Shown: positions 1-7,712, counted from the stretch's first letter. The stretch is DNA of 34,779 nt from JBCCEJ01 sp039030335 (GCA_039030335.1 JBCCEJ010000059.1:1-34779), one strand, 5' to 3'. Numbers and translations: made by a program. Notes: generated by a model not told the origin, from the sequence alone.

Positions 1-102
1 GGTGGGCGGCCCCGTTCGTGTTTCATTTTTGCCCCTAGGTTTGTGGCCCGCAAAATTCAAACCAACCCCACGTTTTTCCCCCGCGGGGGGGGGGGCTTTT
101 CC
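1..102. other. Low-quality contig edge
   Basis: The first ~100 bases contain long homopolymers, including an 11-base G run at about 85-95 and runs of T and C. They do not continue the response-regulator frame that is clean from 103 to 225; in that frame stop codons appear at once. The likeliest explanation is poor read quality or mis-assembly at a contig end, not biology. No gene should be called here. Confidence 0.7.
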
Positions 103-225
103 GAGGCCGGCAGTGCCGTCTTCTGCGGGCGTCACATCAAAGCCGTGGTAGACGAACACGTCCACCAGACCGACGCGAATCGACGGTTCGTCTTCGACGA
201 TGAGAAGGCGGGCTTTGGTGCTCAT
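103..225 (-). CDS. Response regulator, N-terminal part of receiver domain (cut by contig edge)
   Basis: Reading leftwards from an ATG at 225-223, 41 codons give a typical receiver start: MSTKARLLIVEDEPSIRVGL, then a helix and the AEDG turn. The acidic pair E11-D12 matches the Mg-binding Glu/Asp of CheY-like receivers. The phosphoacceptor Asp and any output domain lie beyond the unreliable edge. The gene diverges from the PspA gene, and the 265-base space between them carries GTAAAC repeats of the kind OmpR/CpxR-type regulators bind. I infer that it controls the PspA operon in response to envelope stress. The output class (OmpR, NarL or NtrC) cannot be seen. Confidence 0.75.
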
Positions 226-371
226 GTCAGCTTTGGTTGTTTGATTGCGGCGTACGGCCAGCCGGGCTGTTCGCTATCGGGCAGACTTCGAAAGCGCAGT
301 GACGTCATCACATGGTCAGCGTTTCCGGGTAGTCCCTTAGTTCTACACCGAAATGCTCTGTTCAGGGGGAC

Positions 372-454
372 GGTTTTGTAAACAATAGGTAAACAACTTC
401 CCGCAACTGTTTACCAAACCGTGTCTCGTCTCTCGAGCCGGACCTTCCTAGATT
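372..454 (+). promoter_or_regulatory. Putative response-regulator operator and promoter of the PspA operon
   Basis: GGTTTTGTAAACA (372-384) and TGTTTACCAAACC (408-420) are inverted copies matching at 12 of 13 positions. A further GGTAAACAA lies between them (388-396). GTAAA at 378-382 and at 389-393 are direct repeats 11 bases apart, as in tandem OmpR/CpxR-type half-sites. A possible -10, TAGATT, sits at 449-454 with no good -35, as expected of an activator-dependent promoter. The repeats are plainly visible; their function is inferred. Confidence 0.5.
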
Positions 455-490
455 GTGGTTCCACCCAATCGCAACCCATGAAGGTCGCAC

Positions 491-1030
491 ATGCCGATAC
501 TCAACCGACTCTCCCGACTGTTCAAGGCCGACGTTCACGCCGTACTGGACGCACTCGAAGACCCGCGTGTTGTGCTCCAACAGGCGATCCGCGACATGCA
601 GGAAGTGTTGGACGCGGACGTTGATCAGATCGAGGCACTGGACAGTGAACGGCGCCGTCTGGCGATGCAGGCCGACGACCTCCGGGACGCCAACGCCAAG
701 CTGAGCGATGAGCTCGACGTTTGTTTCGAGACCGGCGCCGACGAACTGGCGCGAACACTCCTGAAACGCCGTCTGCAACACGAGGCCTTGCGCACCGCTT
801 GCACTGCGCGGCTGGCGGAGCTTGATGACGCATTGCGCTCAGCGCGCGCTGAGGTTACGGAACGTCAGCAACGTCTTGATGCCATGCAGCAAAAGGCCGC
901 GATTCTTGCCGGCACTACGACGCCGGAAGAACCGGGCCTATTCGGCACCAGCGGCGACACGCCGCACATCACCGATGCCGATGTGGAAATTGCATTCCTC
1001 CGCGAGAAACAACTGCGGGGGGCGGCGTAA
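491..1030 (+). CDS. PspA/IM30 family protein
   Basis: This 179-residue protein is almost entirely charged helix with heptad-like spacing. The N-terminus (ILNRLSRLFKADVHAVLDAL, then EDPRVVLQQAIRDMQ) matches the amphipathic helix and first coiled coil of PspA/Vipp1/IM30. PspA-family proteins bind stressed inner membranes and form ESCRT-III-like assemblies. Classic PspA has about 220 residues, so this is a short version, ending in a tail with an ITDADVEIAFLREKQ segment. The start is supported by GAAGG about 8 bases upstream. The stop overlaps the next start by one base (TAATG). It is probably the first gene of a three-gene envelope-stress operon driven from 372-454. Family assignment is strong; the exact role is inferred. 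Confidence 0.85.
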   Translation: MPILNRLSRLFKADVHAVLDALEDPRVVLQQAIRDMQEVLDADVDQIEALDSERRRLAMQADDLRDANAKLSDELDVCFETGADELARTLLKRRLQHEALRTACTARLAELDDALRSARAEVTERQQRLDAMQQKAAILAGTTTPEEPGLFGTSGDTPHITDADVEIAFLREKQLRGAA

Positions 1031-1560
1031 TGCGCGCAACATTTCTGACCAATGTCGGCTTCGCTGCCGCCGGCGCGCTCACCGCCGGGGCGCTCTGGTG
1101 GGTCATGCCATCGTTTGCGTCGACTCACGATGCTCCCCGCATCCTGCTCGCCTGCGTGGGGCTTGCCGGACTCGTCTACACCATCGCAACGGGTAGCTCG
1201 CGCGCCGGGCGTATCGCACTGCCGGGCATCTGGATCGCGTCGACCGCGGTGCTCGCCGTGGTCGACGGACCGCTGGCACTTCACGGCGCGCTGCATCTCG
1301 GCCTTATCTGGATCGCCCGGTGCTGGTTTCGCCGGCTCTCGCCGCTCCTCGCCCTGGCAGATGCCGTGGTGGTTGCACTCAGTGCTGTGGCAGGCCTCTG
1401 GGCGCTCGTGATGACGGGCAGCGTGGCGCTGGCCGTCTGGACGCTGCTGCTGGTGCTGTCCGTAGCCTTCCACGTTGTCGTACCGCGCGCCGCCAGCCGT
1501 CCTGGCGCTCCATTCGAGCAGGCCTATCGCAGTGCCGAAGGCGCACTCAGCAGGCTCTAG
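1030..1560 (+). CDS. Small hydrophobic multi-pass membrane protein, unknown function
   Basis: The 176-residue product is very hydrophobic, with about six predicted membrane segments (roughly residues 9-29, 37-56, 62-80, 84-101, 107-128 and 133-153). I recognise no catalytic motif and cannot name the family. It shares one base with the end of the PspA gene, so translation is almost certainly coupled. A small integral membrane partner is common next to PspA-type genes, where PspB/PspC-like proteins act as membrane anchors or sensors. This sequence does not resemble PspB or PspC, so a PspA-partner role rests on context only. Confidence 0.7.
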   Translation: MRATFLTNVGFAAAGALTAGALWWVMPSFASTHDAPRILLACVGLAGLVYTIATGSSRAGRIALPGIWIASTAVLAVVDGPLALHGALHLGLIWIARCWFRRLSPLLALADAVVVALSAVAGLWALVMTGSVALAVWTLLLVLSVAFHVVVPRAASRPGAPFEQAYRSAEGALSRL

Positions 1561-1627
1561 ATCGATCCCTAATCGCGCCGCCTTAGTGGCCAGCGCATAC
1601 CTCCGACTTTGACCAAAGGACCTAATC

Positions 1628-2872
1628 ATGAACAACCGACTACTCGGCTTCAGCCTGTTCGCCATCACCGCCGCCACGGTCATCGCCGTGCCCTACCTCG
1701 AAGATGCCGAGGCGGTTACCGGACCACCACCGATGGCCGTACCGGCCGTCAACCCGACGGCCAACATCATCGGGCCGGACATCGCCGCGCCTGCCATCCA
1801 GGGGCAAGGAGACATCGAAGTCGTGTTCGTACTCGACACGACCGGCAGCATGAGCGAGCTTATTCAGGCCGCCAAAGAAAAGATCTGGTCCATCGCGACG
1901 ACGATGGCGTCAGCGCAGAACTCTCCGCGCATCAAGATAGGTCTCGTCGCCTATCGCGACCAGGGCGAGGCCTACGTGACGAAGATGGTCGACTTGACCG
2001 ATGACCTCGACTCGCTCTACAGCACGCTGATGGACTTCAAAGCGGAAGGCGGCGGCGACACCCCGGAGGCGGTGCACGAAGCCCTGGCGGACGCCGTCAA
2101 CAACATGTCGTGGACGCGGAACCAGGATACCTACCGAAGTATTTTCCTGGTCGGCGACGCGCCGGGTCACAACCGGCATGCGCCCGAGTTGTCGTTCAAC
2201 CAGTCGCTGAAAACGGCCGCTGCCAAAGGCATCGTCGTAAACACCATCCAGTGCGGCAAGCTGGCGTCTACCAGGAGACAGTGGCAGCAGGTCGCGGCGG
2301 CCGGGCAAGGCGCGTTTTTCAACGTCAGCTCAGGCGGTGACGCCGTTGCCATCGCGACGCCCTTCGACAAGGAGATGGCTGAGCTGTCGGTGAAGCTGGA
2401 CGACACGCGTCTGTTCTACGGTGATGCAAAAGCGCGAGAGACTCAGCAGCGCAAAACGGCGGCTACCGCCAAGCTACACGCTGGCGCGTCGGATGCAACC
2501 CGGGCCAGACGGGCCACCTACAACCTCTCCAAAAGCGGAGAACGCAACGCACTCGGCGACGGTGAACTCGTCGACGATATCGCGAAAGGCCGCGTCAAGC
2601 TGGACGAAGTGAAAGCTGAGCAGTTGCCGCAGGCGCTGCGCAAACTTGCTCCGGAAGAACAGGCCGCGTTCGTCGAGAAACGCGCCAAGACCCGTGAAAC
2701 GCTGCGCGATCAAATGAGCGAACTGGCCAAACAGCGTGCTGCTTACCTCAAGAAGAAAGCGGAAGACGCCGATGGCTTCGCCGACTCCCTGGACCAGAAA
2801 CTCTATGGCGCGATCCGCGCTCAGGCGGCCGAGAAAGGGTTCCGCTACGAAGCGGACTCAGCGAGCTTCTGA
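1628..2872 (+). CDS. VWA domain-containing secreted or membrane-anchored protein
   Basis: This 414-residue protein starts with an N-terminal signal or anchor segment (residues 1-21, ending in VIAVP). A von Willebrand factor A domain follows at about 62-260. The metal-ion-dependent adhesion site is visible as D70-T-T-G-S74 and the distal Thr145 in GGGDTPE. The rest (270-414) is charged and helical, rich in Lys, Glu and Ala, without a recognised domain. VWA domains of this kind bind protein partners through a Mg ion. The start has AAAGGA 7 bases upstream. It lies 67 bases after the membrane-protein gene on the same strand and is followed by two hairpins, so it is probably the last gene of the operon. 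Its export suggests a periplasmic sensor or scaffold, but nothing in the sequence gives the ligand. Confidence 0.85.
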   Translation: MNNRLLGFSLFAITAATVIAVPYLEDAEAVTGPPPMAVPAVNPTANIIGPDIAAPAIQGQGDIEVVFVLDTTGSMSELIQAAKEKIWSIATTMASAQNSPRIKIGLVAYRDQGEAYVTKMVDLTDDLDSLYSTLMDFKAEGGGDTPEAVHEALADAVNNMSWTRNQDTYRSIFLVGDAPGHNRHAPELSFNQSLKTAAAKGIVVNTIQCGKLASTRRQWQQVAAAGQGAFFNVSSGGDAVAIATPFDKEMAELSVKLDDTRLFYGDAKARETQQRKTAATAKLHAGASDATRARRATYNLSKSGERNALGDGELVDDIAKGRVKLDEVKAEQLPQALRKLAPEEQAAFVEKRAKTRETLRDQMSELAKQRAAYLKKKAEDADGFADSLDQKLYGAIRAQAAEKGFRYEADSASF

Positions 2873-2881
2873 CCGTCACCT

Positions 2882-2939
2882 GCGACATTGATGTCGCGAC
2901 ACCCTTGGGGCCAGCGGGGCCTTGAGCTTCGCTGGCCCC
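2882..2939 (+). terminator. Two hairpins after the PspA/VWA operon
   Basis: The first is GCGACAT-TG-ATGTCGC (2882-2897), a perfect inverted repeat. The second is GGGGCCAGCG (2907-2916) pairing perfectly with CGCTGGCCCC (2930-2939) around a 13-base loop. No T-run follows, so classic intrinsic termination is uncertain. They sit between convergent genes and could serve both strands. Confidence 0.5.
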
Positions 2940-3027
2940 GGGTGCACAGATCCACAGCCCGGTTTGTCGATAAATCCACCGCGCCTCGTCGAGAGCCCCG
3001 GTCGGACAGGCGACCCGCCTCCCGGCA

Positions 3028-3810
3028 TCACGTAGGCACCAGACCGCCGTCGATGTTGTAGTTTTGCCCGGTGATGTTGCGCGCTCCGGAAGACGCCAGG
3101 AATACGGCCAGCGCGGCGACGTCTTCCGGGTCGTTGGCCCGCCGGATGGGGATGTCTTTCGTGTAGTCCCTGCGCACTTCGGCTTCGGTGAGCCCGCGGT
3201 CGTCGGCCCGCGCCGCGATGATGCTCTGCACGATGGGCGTCAGCGTCACCCCGGGGCAAATCGAATTGACGTTGATGTCATAGCGTCCAAGCTGCTGCGC
3301 GGCGAGCATCGTCAGGCTCATGACAGCGCCCTTGCTAGCTGCGTAGGCAGCATTGGAGCTGTGCTTGTAACCGCGACCGGCAATGGATGCGATGTTGATG
3401 ATGCGGCCGCCGGCACCCCGGTCGATCATGCGGCGGGCAGCACCCTGGACACAGAAAAAGACGCCTTTTGCGTTCACCCGGTGGATCCGATCCCAGTCAT
3501 GCTCGGTCACGTCCATGATGTCAGCCGCGCGCGTCACGCCGGCGTTGTTGACGATCACGTCGAGCTGACCAAACTGTTCGATAGTCGCGTCGAGCATGCG
3601 TTCTATAGCTTCCACATCCCCCGCGTCGGCCGCCAGGGCGAGCACCTCGCCCCCGTGCGCCCGAACCTTGTCTGCGGCGGCCGTGGCGGCCTGCTCATCG
3701 ATGTCGACGCAGACAACCGCGCGACCAGCTGCCGCCATGCCGTCAGCCGTCGCGAGACCGATGCCGCTGCCCGCTCCGGTAATGAGTGCTACCTGCCGCG
3801 TCGATGTCAT
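3028..3810 (-). CDS. SDR family NAD(P)-dependent oxidoreductase
   Basis: This is a 260-residue classical short-chain dehydrogenase. The cofactor motif TGAGSGIG lies near the N-terminus, followed by VCVDID (an acidic residue after beta-2, favouring NAD), NNAGVT, the catalytic Ser in NIASIAG, and YAASK carrying the catalytic Tyr and Lys. The C-terminal INGQ-type segment reads ITGQNYNIDGG. The frame is open 31 codons further upstream, but I chose ATG at 3810 because it directly precedes the first beta strand and has GGAG about 11 bases upstream. It is the last gene of a minus-strand series with a hydratase, a PPOX flavoprotein and an aminotransferase. The 120-base gap before it may hold its own promoter. 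The substrate is unknown, and the 3-oxoacyl-ACP-reductase label often given to this group is not supported here. Confidence 0.88.
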   Translation of the reverse strand: MTSTRQVALITGAGSGIGLATADGMAAAGRAVVCVDIDEQAATAAADKVRAHGGEVLALAADAGDVEAIERMLDATIEQFGQLDVIVNNAGVTRAADIMDVTEHDWDRIHRVNAKGVFFCVQGAARRMIDRGAGGRIINIASIAGRGYKHSSNAAYAASKGAVMSLTMLAAQQLGRYDINVNSICPGVTLTPIVQSIIAARADDRGLTEAEVRRDYTKDIPIRRANDPEDVAALAVFLASSGARNITGQNYNIDGGLVPT

Positions 3811-3930
3811 GCCGTCTGGTCTCCGTGGGTCGTGTTTTGTCCGGCGGCGCGTTGCGCAGGACCCGTTCGTAGCTGGCCGCGCGGCGCCACATCGGGACCG
3901 CACCCCACCTGAGTCAACGTCCTACACGCA

Positions 3931-4719
3931 TCAGTCTTCGACCCGCACCTGCACGTCGCCGAGCCGGGTGAACCTGACCTCGACGTGGTCACCAGGCGAG
4001 AGCGCAATGCTCGCGACGATCGAGCCCGTCATCAAAATCATGCCGGCCTTCAGCGACAAATCCAGCTCTGCGAGCTTGTTGGCCATGAAGACGACCGAGT
4101 TCAGCGGGTCGCCGAGCACTTCGACGCCGGTGCCAGAACCGGCTGGCTTTCCGTTCAGGTACATCGACATACCTTCGGTGCGCAAATCGATGCCGGCGGG
4201 CGCGCTGAGCGGCTGACCGAGAACGGTGCCCCCGTTGAACGTGTTGCAAACCACACTGCCGACGAGCGTCCGGCCGACCGCCTCAGCGGTTCTGTAGTCT
4301 CCGAGCTCAATCGCGGGCAGATAGCCCCTAACGGCAGCCATCGCATCCGCGTGAGTCACACCCGGCCCGGCGAGATCGTGCCCCATCACAACCGCGATCT
4401 CGGGCTCGAGCGTCGCGCGCAGGAATCCCCTGCCCGACAGCGAAACCGGCACCGACTGGTCGAAGACCTTCGAGCCGAGCAGTGTGCCGAGCATCGGCTC
4501 CGGGATGCCGACCTGAGCCTGCATCGCAGCGCTGGTGAGTGCGGCTTTGTAGCCGACGATGCGATCGCCCCGCTCGACGCGCGCAGCCATGACACCCGCC
4601 TGCAGACGGTAGGCATCGGACGCCGAGAGGTCCGGCTTGCGTTCGCGGACATCCGGTACCTGCTCCGGCGCATTGAGTGCCGCATCCAGCCACGCGACCA
4701 GATCATTGAAGTCAGTCAT
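3931..4719 (-). CDS. 2-keto-4-pentenoate hydratase / fumarylacetoacetase-family protein (MhpD/DmpE/DmpH type)
   Basis: The 262-residue length is typical of the hydratase/decarboxylase branch of the FAH superfamily. Visible features include IVGYKAALTS near residue 55, EPEIAVVMG (acidic metal ligands), PAIELGDYR, and a C-terminal segment ending in GDHVEVRFTRLG. These enzymes hydrate 2-hydroxypenta-2,4-dienoate or decarboxylate 4-oxalocrotonate in meta-cleavage of aromatics. No ring-cleavage dioxygenase or aldolase/acylating aldehyde dehydrogenase pair is present in the window, so an aromatic pathway is not shown. Other members act on oxalomesaconate-like or small keto acids. The start lies 25 bases after the PPOX stop, consistent with one transcript. 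Confidence 0.82.
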   Translation of the reverse strand: MTDFNDLVAWLDAALNAPEQVPDVRERKPDLSASDAYRLQAGVMAARVERGDRIVGYKAALTSAAMQAQVGIPEPMLGTLLGSKVFDQSVPVSLSGRGFLRATLEPEIAVVMGHDLAGPGVTHADAMAAVRGYLPAIELGDYRTAEAVGRTLVGSVVCNTFNGGTVLGQPLSAPAGIDLRTEGMSMYLNGKPAGSGTGVEVLGDPLNSVVFMANKLAELDLSLKAGMILMTGSIVASIALSPGDHVEVRFTRLGDVQVRVED

Positions 4720-4744
4720 TGCTCAAACCACCAACCAGGCGCAT

Positions 4745-5374
4745 TCAATACAGCTCCTTGCCATGCTTCCACGTCCCGAAGCGGGCTTCCATCTGTTCGA
4801 CAGTCTCATCGGTTACGGACTGGTCGGCGATGAACTGCGCGTAGCTTGCGAGACCGTCGATCGAAGGCCAGTGCTCCGGCTGCCACAGTTTCGATCGGAT
4901 CATCGACTTGCCGCAGTGGAACATGATCTCCTCGATATCGATGACCAACGCGGCCTGCGGCGCGCGTTTGTTGACGACCATCTCCTGGAGCAGTTCCTCG
5001 TCCAACACGATCGAGGCTTTGCCGGTTACGCGCAAGGTTTCACCGCGTCCGGGCATCAGAAAAATCACCGCGACCTGCGGGTTGTGTAACAGATTCATGA
5101 ACGTATCCGCGCGCCGATTTCCAGGGCGATCGGGAATCGCCAGAGTCCGGTCGTCGACGATCTTGACGAAGCCGCCGGGGTCGCCCTTCGGCGAAGCATC
5201 CAGGCGGCCATCCGCACCGGCGCTGCAAAGCACGATGAAGGGGCTGCGCTCAATCCAGGCGCGGCAATGCTGGTCCAGAGATGACAGGACTTTGGTGAGC
5301 TGCGATTCGCGCGGCTCCCCGATGAGGGCTCTGACCTGCTCGGGACGGGTCAGTACCTGCTTCCAGCGTGCCAT
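4745..5374 (-). CDS. Pyridoxamine 5'-phosphate oxidase-like FMN protein (DR_2398/MSMEG_1061 type)
   Basis: This 209-residue protein has the split-barrel FMN fold. The motif series SPFIVLCSAGADGRLDASPKGD, then TLAIPDRPGNRRADTFMNLL, then LRVTGKA and a late FHCGKSMIRSKLW is characteristic of the PPOX-class family built around DR_2398/MSMEG_1061. Members are flavin- or heme-type binding oxidoreductases of mostly unknown substrate; a true PdxH role is unlikely. The start has GGAGAG about 6 bases upstream. It precedes the hydratase gene by 25 bases. The 184 bases upstream, towards the aminotransferase stop, show no gene and no clear promoter. Confidence 0.85.
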   Translation of the reverse strand: MARWKQVLTRPEQVRALIGEPRESQLTKVLSSLDQHCRAWIERSPFIVLCSAGADGRLDASPKGDPGGFVKIVDDRTLAIPDRPGNRRADTFMNLLHNPQVAVIFLMPGRGETLRVTGKASIVLDEELLQEMVVNKRAPQAALVIDIEEIMFHCGKSMIRSKLWQPEHWPSIDGLASYAQFIADQSVTDETVEQMEARFGTWKHGKELY

Positions 5375-5558
5375 CGATACTCTCCACTACGGTGCGGCCC
5401 CGGGGTTTCACGGGCCCACTGGTCAATCCCAAACCGTGTCTACCTGACCGGCCCCCGGACCGTCGCATGTAGCCCTGGCAAGACCCGTTGATTCTGCGTT
5501 CCGCTCGTTGCCGGCAACGAACCGCCTGGTGGCAGCGGTGCAGCGCGCAAGAAGAACC

Positions 5559-6476
5559 TCAGGCATCACCGTAGTCAACCGGCGTCGCGTGCCAGCCTTC
5601 TTCATGGCGCTGCCAGTAGCGCGCTCTCAGCTGCGTGGCCACGGGGCCCGGCCGCCCCACACCCAACACCCGGTTGTTGATGTAGCTGACCGGCATGATG
5701 CCGCCGGCCGTGCTCGACAGGAACACTTCGTCGGCGCTCAACAGGGCTTGCGGGTGGAGTTTTCCCATCGTGAACGGTATGCCTGCCTCCTCGCAAAGTT
5801 CCCGCACGCTGGCGCGCGTCACACCTTCCAGCACCCCGGTGTCAGGTGTGACGATGGCCCCATCGCTGACGGCGAAGACATTGAAGCCCGGACCTTCGGT
5901 CACGTAGCCGTCGGCGTCGACCAGGACGGTCGTGTCAGCGCCCAGGTCGAGGGCCTGAAACAGCGCACGCGTCATATCACCCCAATGGAAGTTCTTCACA
6001 GTGGGGTCTACCGAGCCGGCGCTGATGCGTGGCACATCCGCGAGATGAAGCCTGGCGCCGCGGTCCTGTCTGGCAAGGTCGAGCACCCAGACGAAGGGGA
6101 TGGCATAGGCCATGAACCGATTCTGTACGTGACGCGGGTCGCGGCTTCCGGGAGGCGGGACGCCGCGGGTGCACAGCATCTCGACGTAGGCGTCCCGAAG
6201 CCCTGATGCCCGCACGCATGCGAACAGCACGTCACGGATGCCGTCGCGGCTCAATCCCGGATCGAGGCGCAGGTTGGCGCAGGAACGCTCGAACCGGTCG
6301 AGATGGTCGTCCAGGCGAAAAAACGCGCCCTTCCAGACGTGCACGACATCGTAGGTGACATCCGAATGCGAGAATCCCCAGTCGAGCACCGAGATGGTCG
6401 CCTGAGAAATGGGCACCAAGGCGCCGTCCGAGTAGGCGACACCTGCGCTGCCGTCTGCGCCGTCTGGGAGTTCCAT
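5559..6476 (-). CDS. Class IV (fold type IV) aminotransferase, (R)-selective amine transaminase-like
   Basis: This 305-residue PLP enzyme belongs to the branched-chain/D-amino-acid aminotransferase fold. The Schiff-base lysine is K161 in DPTVKNFHWGD. Other PLP contacts include TEGPGFN (about 193-199) and the phosphate-binding STAGG (about 255-259). From memory of Aspergillus terreus and Arthrobacter (R)-amine transaminases, several signature stretches match closely: HSDVTYDVVHVW (Y42), FFRLDDHLDR, YVEMLCTRG (aromatic-x-Glu then Arg), and GGIMPVS. An ordinary IlvE would show different residues there. I therefore favour an (R)-amine or D-amino-acid transaminase over BCAT; this needs a tree to settle. 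The gene heads the minus-strand group with the PPOX protein, hydratase and SDR, and diverges from the metal-transport operon. Confidence 0.82.
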   Translation of the reverse strand: MELPDGADGSAGVAYSDGALVPISQATISVLDWGFSHSDVTYDVVHVWKGAFFRLDDHLDRFERSCANLRLDPGLSRDGIRDVLFACVRASGLRDAYVEMLCTRGVPPPGSRDPRHVQNRFMAYAIPFVWVLDLARQDRGARLHLADVPRISAGSVDPTVKNFHWGDMTRALFQALDLGADTTVLVDADGYVTEGPGFNVFAVSDGAIVTPDTGVLEGVTRASVRELCEEAGIPFTMGKLHPQALLSADEVFLSSTAGGIMPVSYINNRVLGVGRPGPVATQLRARYWQRHEEGWHATPVDYGDA

Positions 6477-6791
6477 CTAGCTCAACCCAGGCTTGGGAGG
6501 ACTGGCCGACAGTCTACAAGAGCTACCGGCTGCGCGCTGTTTGCGGCCGTTCCCGACGCGGTCTCAAGTCCCGGCGCCGTCCGGCCTGGCGACCGGCCTC
6601 GGTTCATCCTGATGCCAGATCGGGCCCCTGCAACCTCGGCTGAACCGGCTGCTATTTCGCGGCACCGCCACCCGGGTCATCCGCGAGACAAATTAGCCTT
6701 GGCGCATAGATTTAGACTCTGCTAATCTGTTTCGCAAGATAAAAACATGTTGCTAACCCGCAAAGCAGCTGAACGAAGGATAAGGTCTGAC
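6477..6791. promoter_or_regulatory. Divergent intergenic region with candidate MntR-type operator and sit promoter
   Basis: No gene is seen in these 315 bases. The left two thirds are GC-rich and featureless. The right third is AT-rich. Within it, AGATTTAG (6708-6715) and CTAATCT (6722-6728) form an inverted repeat around six bases, with TTAG/CTAA half-sites like those used by DtxR-family regulators. TTGGCG (6699-6704) and TAATCT (6723-6728), 18 bases apart, could be -35 and -10, so a bound repressor would block RNA polymerase. Since the operon ends with an mntR-like gene, autoregulation by metal is a natural inference. The repeat is visible; binding is not shown. Confidence 0.45.
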
Positions 6792-7709
6792 ATGTCAACT
6801 TCCCGAAACTGCCGGTACCTCGTCGTCCTCGTGATGTGCGCAGCGCTCTGGCTCACGGTCGGGCCCGCTGCAGCGACCGAGCGGTTCAAAGCAGTAACAA
6901 CGTTTACCGTTATCGCCGATATCGCACGCAATGTCGCAGGCTCCGTAGCCGACGTCGAGTCGATCACCAGGCCGGGTGCTGAGATTCACGACTACAGCCC
7001 CACCCCCAAGGACATCATTCGCGCGCAGGGCGCCAATGTGATCCTGTGGAACGGCATGAATCTCGAGCGCTGGTTCAAGCGCTTCCTGCAGGACGTCAAT
7101 GGTGTGCCCGGCGTCGTGGTATCGGATGGCATTACACCTCTGTCGATCTACGAAGGGCCGTACTCGGGAAAGCCCAACCCGCACGCCTGGATGTCGACCG
7201 CCAACGCGCTGGTGTACATCGACAATATCCGCAAGGTGTTCGTTGAAATGGACCCGGGCAATGCCGCCGCCTACAACGCCAACGCCGCCAGCTACTCCGA
7301 GAAGGTCAAAGCGATCCGGGCCGATCTCGTCAAAGAACTGAGCGACGTACCAGCCGACAAGCGCTTTCTGGTTACCAGCGAAGGGGCTTTCAGCTACCTC
7401 GCGAAAGATCTGGCGATGCAAGAGGTCTACCTGTGGCCAATGAACGCCGACCAGCAGGGCACTCCTCAACAGGTCAGAAAAGTCATCGATACGGTGCGCG
7501 AGAAGAGCATCCCGGTCGTCTTCAGCGAAAGCACCATCTCCGACAAGCCAGCCAGGCAGGTCGCAGCAGAAACTGACGCGCAATACGGCGGCGTTTTGTA
7601 CGTCGATTCGCTCAGCGAGCCCGACGGCGCGGTACCGACCTATCTGGACCTGTTGAAAGTGACGACCAGCACGATAGCGGAAGGATTCAGAAACGCGCTG
7701 AAGAACTGA
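6792..7709 (+). CDS. sitA: Manganese/iron ABC transporter substrate-binding protein (SitA/YfeA/MntA type)
   Basis: This 305-residue periplasmic cluster A-I binding protein starts with a signal peptide (VVLVMCAALWLTVGPAAA, cleaved near residue 28). The four metal ligands of the family are all present: H66 (EIHDYSP), H131 (NPHAWMS), E197 (TSEGAFSYL) and D272 (YVDSLSE). The H-H-E-D set is that of Mn/Fe binders, and the long His-rich loop of ZnuA zinc binders is absent. The stretch PMNADQQGTPQQV and the segment around FSESTISDKPA are typical of SitA/YfeA. I chose the ATG at 6792 over one 45 bases upstream because it leads straight into the signal peptide and has AAGGT 5 bases upstream. It is the first gene of a five-gene operon, three bases before the ATPase. 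Confidence 0.9.
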   Translation: MSTSRNCRYLVVLVMCAALWLTVGPAAATERFKAVTTFTVIADIARNVAGSVADVESITRPGAEIHDYSPTPKDIIRAQGANVILWNGMNLERWFKRFLQDVNGVPGVVVSDGITPLSIYEGPYSGKPNPHAWMSTANALVYIDNIRKVFVEMDPGNAAAYNANAASYSEKVKAIRADLVKELSDVPADKRFLVTSEGAFSYLAKDLAMQEVYLWPMNADQQGTPQQVRKVIDTVREKSIPVVFSESTISDKPARQVAAETDAQYGGVLYVDSLSEPDGAVPTYLDLLKVTTSTIAEGFRNALKN

Positions 7710-7712
7710 ACC

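Noticed and set aside
43..381. Plus-strand ORF of 112 codons over the left end
   Set aside because: It runs antisense to the clean receiver-domain frame (225 to 103) and through the homopolymer noise; its sequence has no family features.
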